Source of the DNA: Pseudoscleropodium purum
Lineage: Eukaryota; Streptophyta; Bryopsida; Hypnales; Brachytheciaceae
Assembly (NCBI GenBank): GCA_963969395.1
Contig: OZ017804.1
Coordinates: 18,476,001-18,540,000, forward strand
DNA length: 64,000 nt
Direction: 5' to 3'
The notes beneath the pieces are model-generated. The model was not told where the DNA came from. It saw only the letters and a list, made by a program, of their open reading frames with translations, and did no database searches. Position 1 is the stretch's first letter. Every line of letters begins with the position of its first letter. The position numbers and the translations under genes are program-made. Of this stretch, positions 62,920-64,000 are shown piece after piece.

Positions 62920-64000
62920 AGTGTCACTAGCTGTGCCTCCCAACACCCAATTCTGTCAAACCACTGGAAGTATTCTACACTATGTCATTGTAGCTGCCAA
63001 TAAATATTGGCTTGCCTTGGTATCCCAGTGTCCCTGATCACCCAGTGAAACGTTTGCAAGGGCTCGAATTTCTCCGTCGTCGTTGCTGGGCCACACCAAG
63101 CCTTATGTGAGAAACGTGAAAGTCAGACCACTGGCAGGTTTCAAGGGATGTGCCCTGGATCATAAATCTGCATTCGTCCTCGTTTCTTGAGCTCAGTGCA
63201 GTTAATTATCACACTTTTGGCACTCCGAAATCCCGTCTCAATCATGCCAATATAACGAAATTGATGTTGAATTCGCCGGCACGACCTCGGCGTATGATCA
63301 GTTCATGAGATACTTCATCAATAGATCTGCACATGCAACAGTCACCTGGATGAGATAGCATTCTGAAGGAGCTTCTGTATCACCTGATGATACAAAGCTT
63401 CCTCTTCTTCAATCTAGAGTCCAATAATTCAAATACATACCTATTGTATTTCCTATGCATATGACATCATTTAGCAATACTTAAAGTTTCCTCAGTAAAA
63501 TCCAAGAGGAAAAATATTTTGGTGTTGTTATTTTCTGAAACTTCATTTTTTAGGTATTGATAAGTTAACACTACAAAAGGAAACAACCGAAAGACTAGTA
63601 GTGAATGGAACCGTGTTTTAATCTGCGTTGAACTAAGGGTCAATTTAGAAGCATCTTCTTCAACATGGATTCAAATGACACATCAATTGCACTGTTGAAT
63701 AATTTTGTGCACATATAGCTCAAGGGCAATTCAAATTCTACTTGAGGTTTCTCCTCTGAGGTAACTGCACATAAAATCATCCCCCAAAGCTCTCTGACAC
63801 CATGAGAATGCATGAGAAAATGATGAACTGTTTTTGGCATGCTCATTATGTTCATTACTCCAAATGAATCCCCAACTACTTCTTGCTATTACTCGTCTAG
63901 TAATCACCATTTCGGGTAACAATATCCTGTCTGTTCAGTTTCATTCCAAAAGTAAGAGGGGTTGGTTTCAGGAGTAGTCACTTGAAGAACATGAACAGGG
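62920..64000. other. Upstream region of the glycosyltransferase gene
   Basis: More balanced composition up to about 63300, consistent with a promoter. Beyond that it is AT-rich. The - strand frames at 63640-63922 (LWGMILCAVTSEEKPQVEFE) show no recognised domain. No TATA box stands out. Confidence 0.4.

Overview
This is nuclear DNA of a land plant. It is very AT-rich and gene-poor, and most of it is decayed transposon sequence. Only three confident host genes are present, all plant-like and spliced: a homologue of the plant protein At5g43822 (+ strand, 20522-22673), a calmodulin (- strand, 23879-24774) and a MUR3/exostosin-type GT47 glycosyltransferase (- strand, 59285-62919). A plant-type mitochondrial 26S rRNA fragment sits at about 46000-46430. 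I cannot place the species from sequence alone. Genes are more GC-rich than the DNA around them and have introns of roughly 140-640 bases.

Layout. 1-1800 holds a decayed repeat-type reading frame on the - strand, followed by a CATTAG-ended MITE (1944-2200). A GC-rich hAT-type MITE with a perfect 8-bp target duplication lies at 5757-6070. A CACTA-type element of about 9.3 kb fills 6655-15935. It carries subterminal repeats, minisatellites, a tandem array with a second CATTAG MITE in it, and ruined coding sequence. A large palindrome (17422-19752) contains a nested TTAA-flanked element. 20-25.5 kb is the gene island: the At5g43822-like gene and calmodulin face each other tail to tail. 25.6-31.7 kb is a pogo/jerky-type transposon with long inverted arms, abutted on both sides by 190-bp direct repeats. 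Its left arm has taken two further MITE-like insertions. From 31.7 to 58.5 kb there are several TTAA-flanked elements of 0.85-1 kb, one of them split by the mitochondrial rRNA insert. An intact but unrecognised 379-residue reading frame (42747-43886) and several minisatellites also lie here. 58.5-63 kb is the glycosyltransferase gene.

The three host genes have no obvious shared pathway: calcium signalling, Golgi cell-wall polysaccharide synthesis and, by homology, possibly ribosome maturation. The clearest new material is in the repeats. Inverted arms and tandem units act as built-in empty-site controls, so several insertions and two target preferences (TTAA and TA) can be read directly. The best novelty candidates are the TTAA family, the pogo element with its long direct repeats, and the intact 379-residue frame. 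Coordinates of splice junctions come from reading frame and GT/AG signals and were not checked against transcripts.
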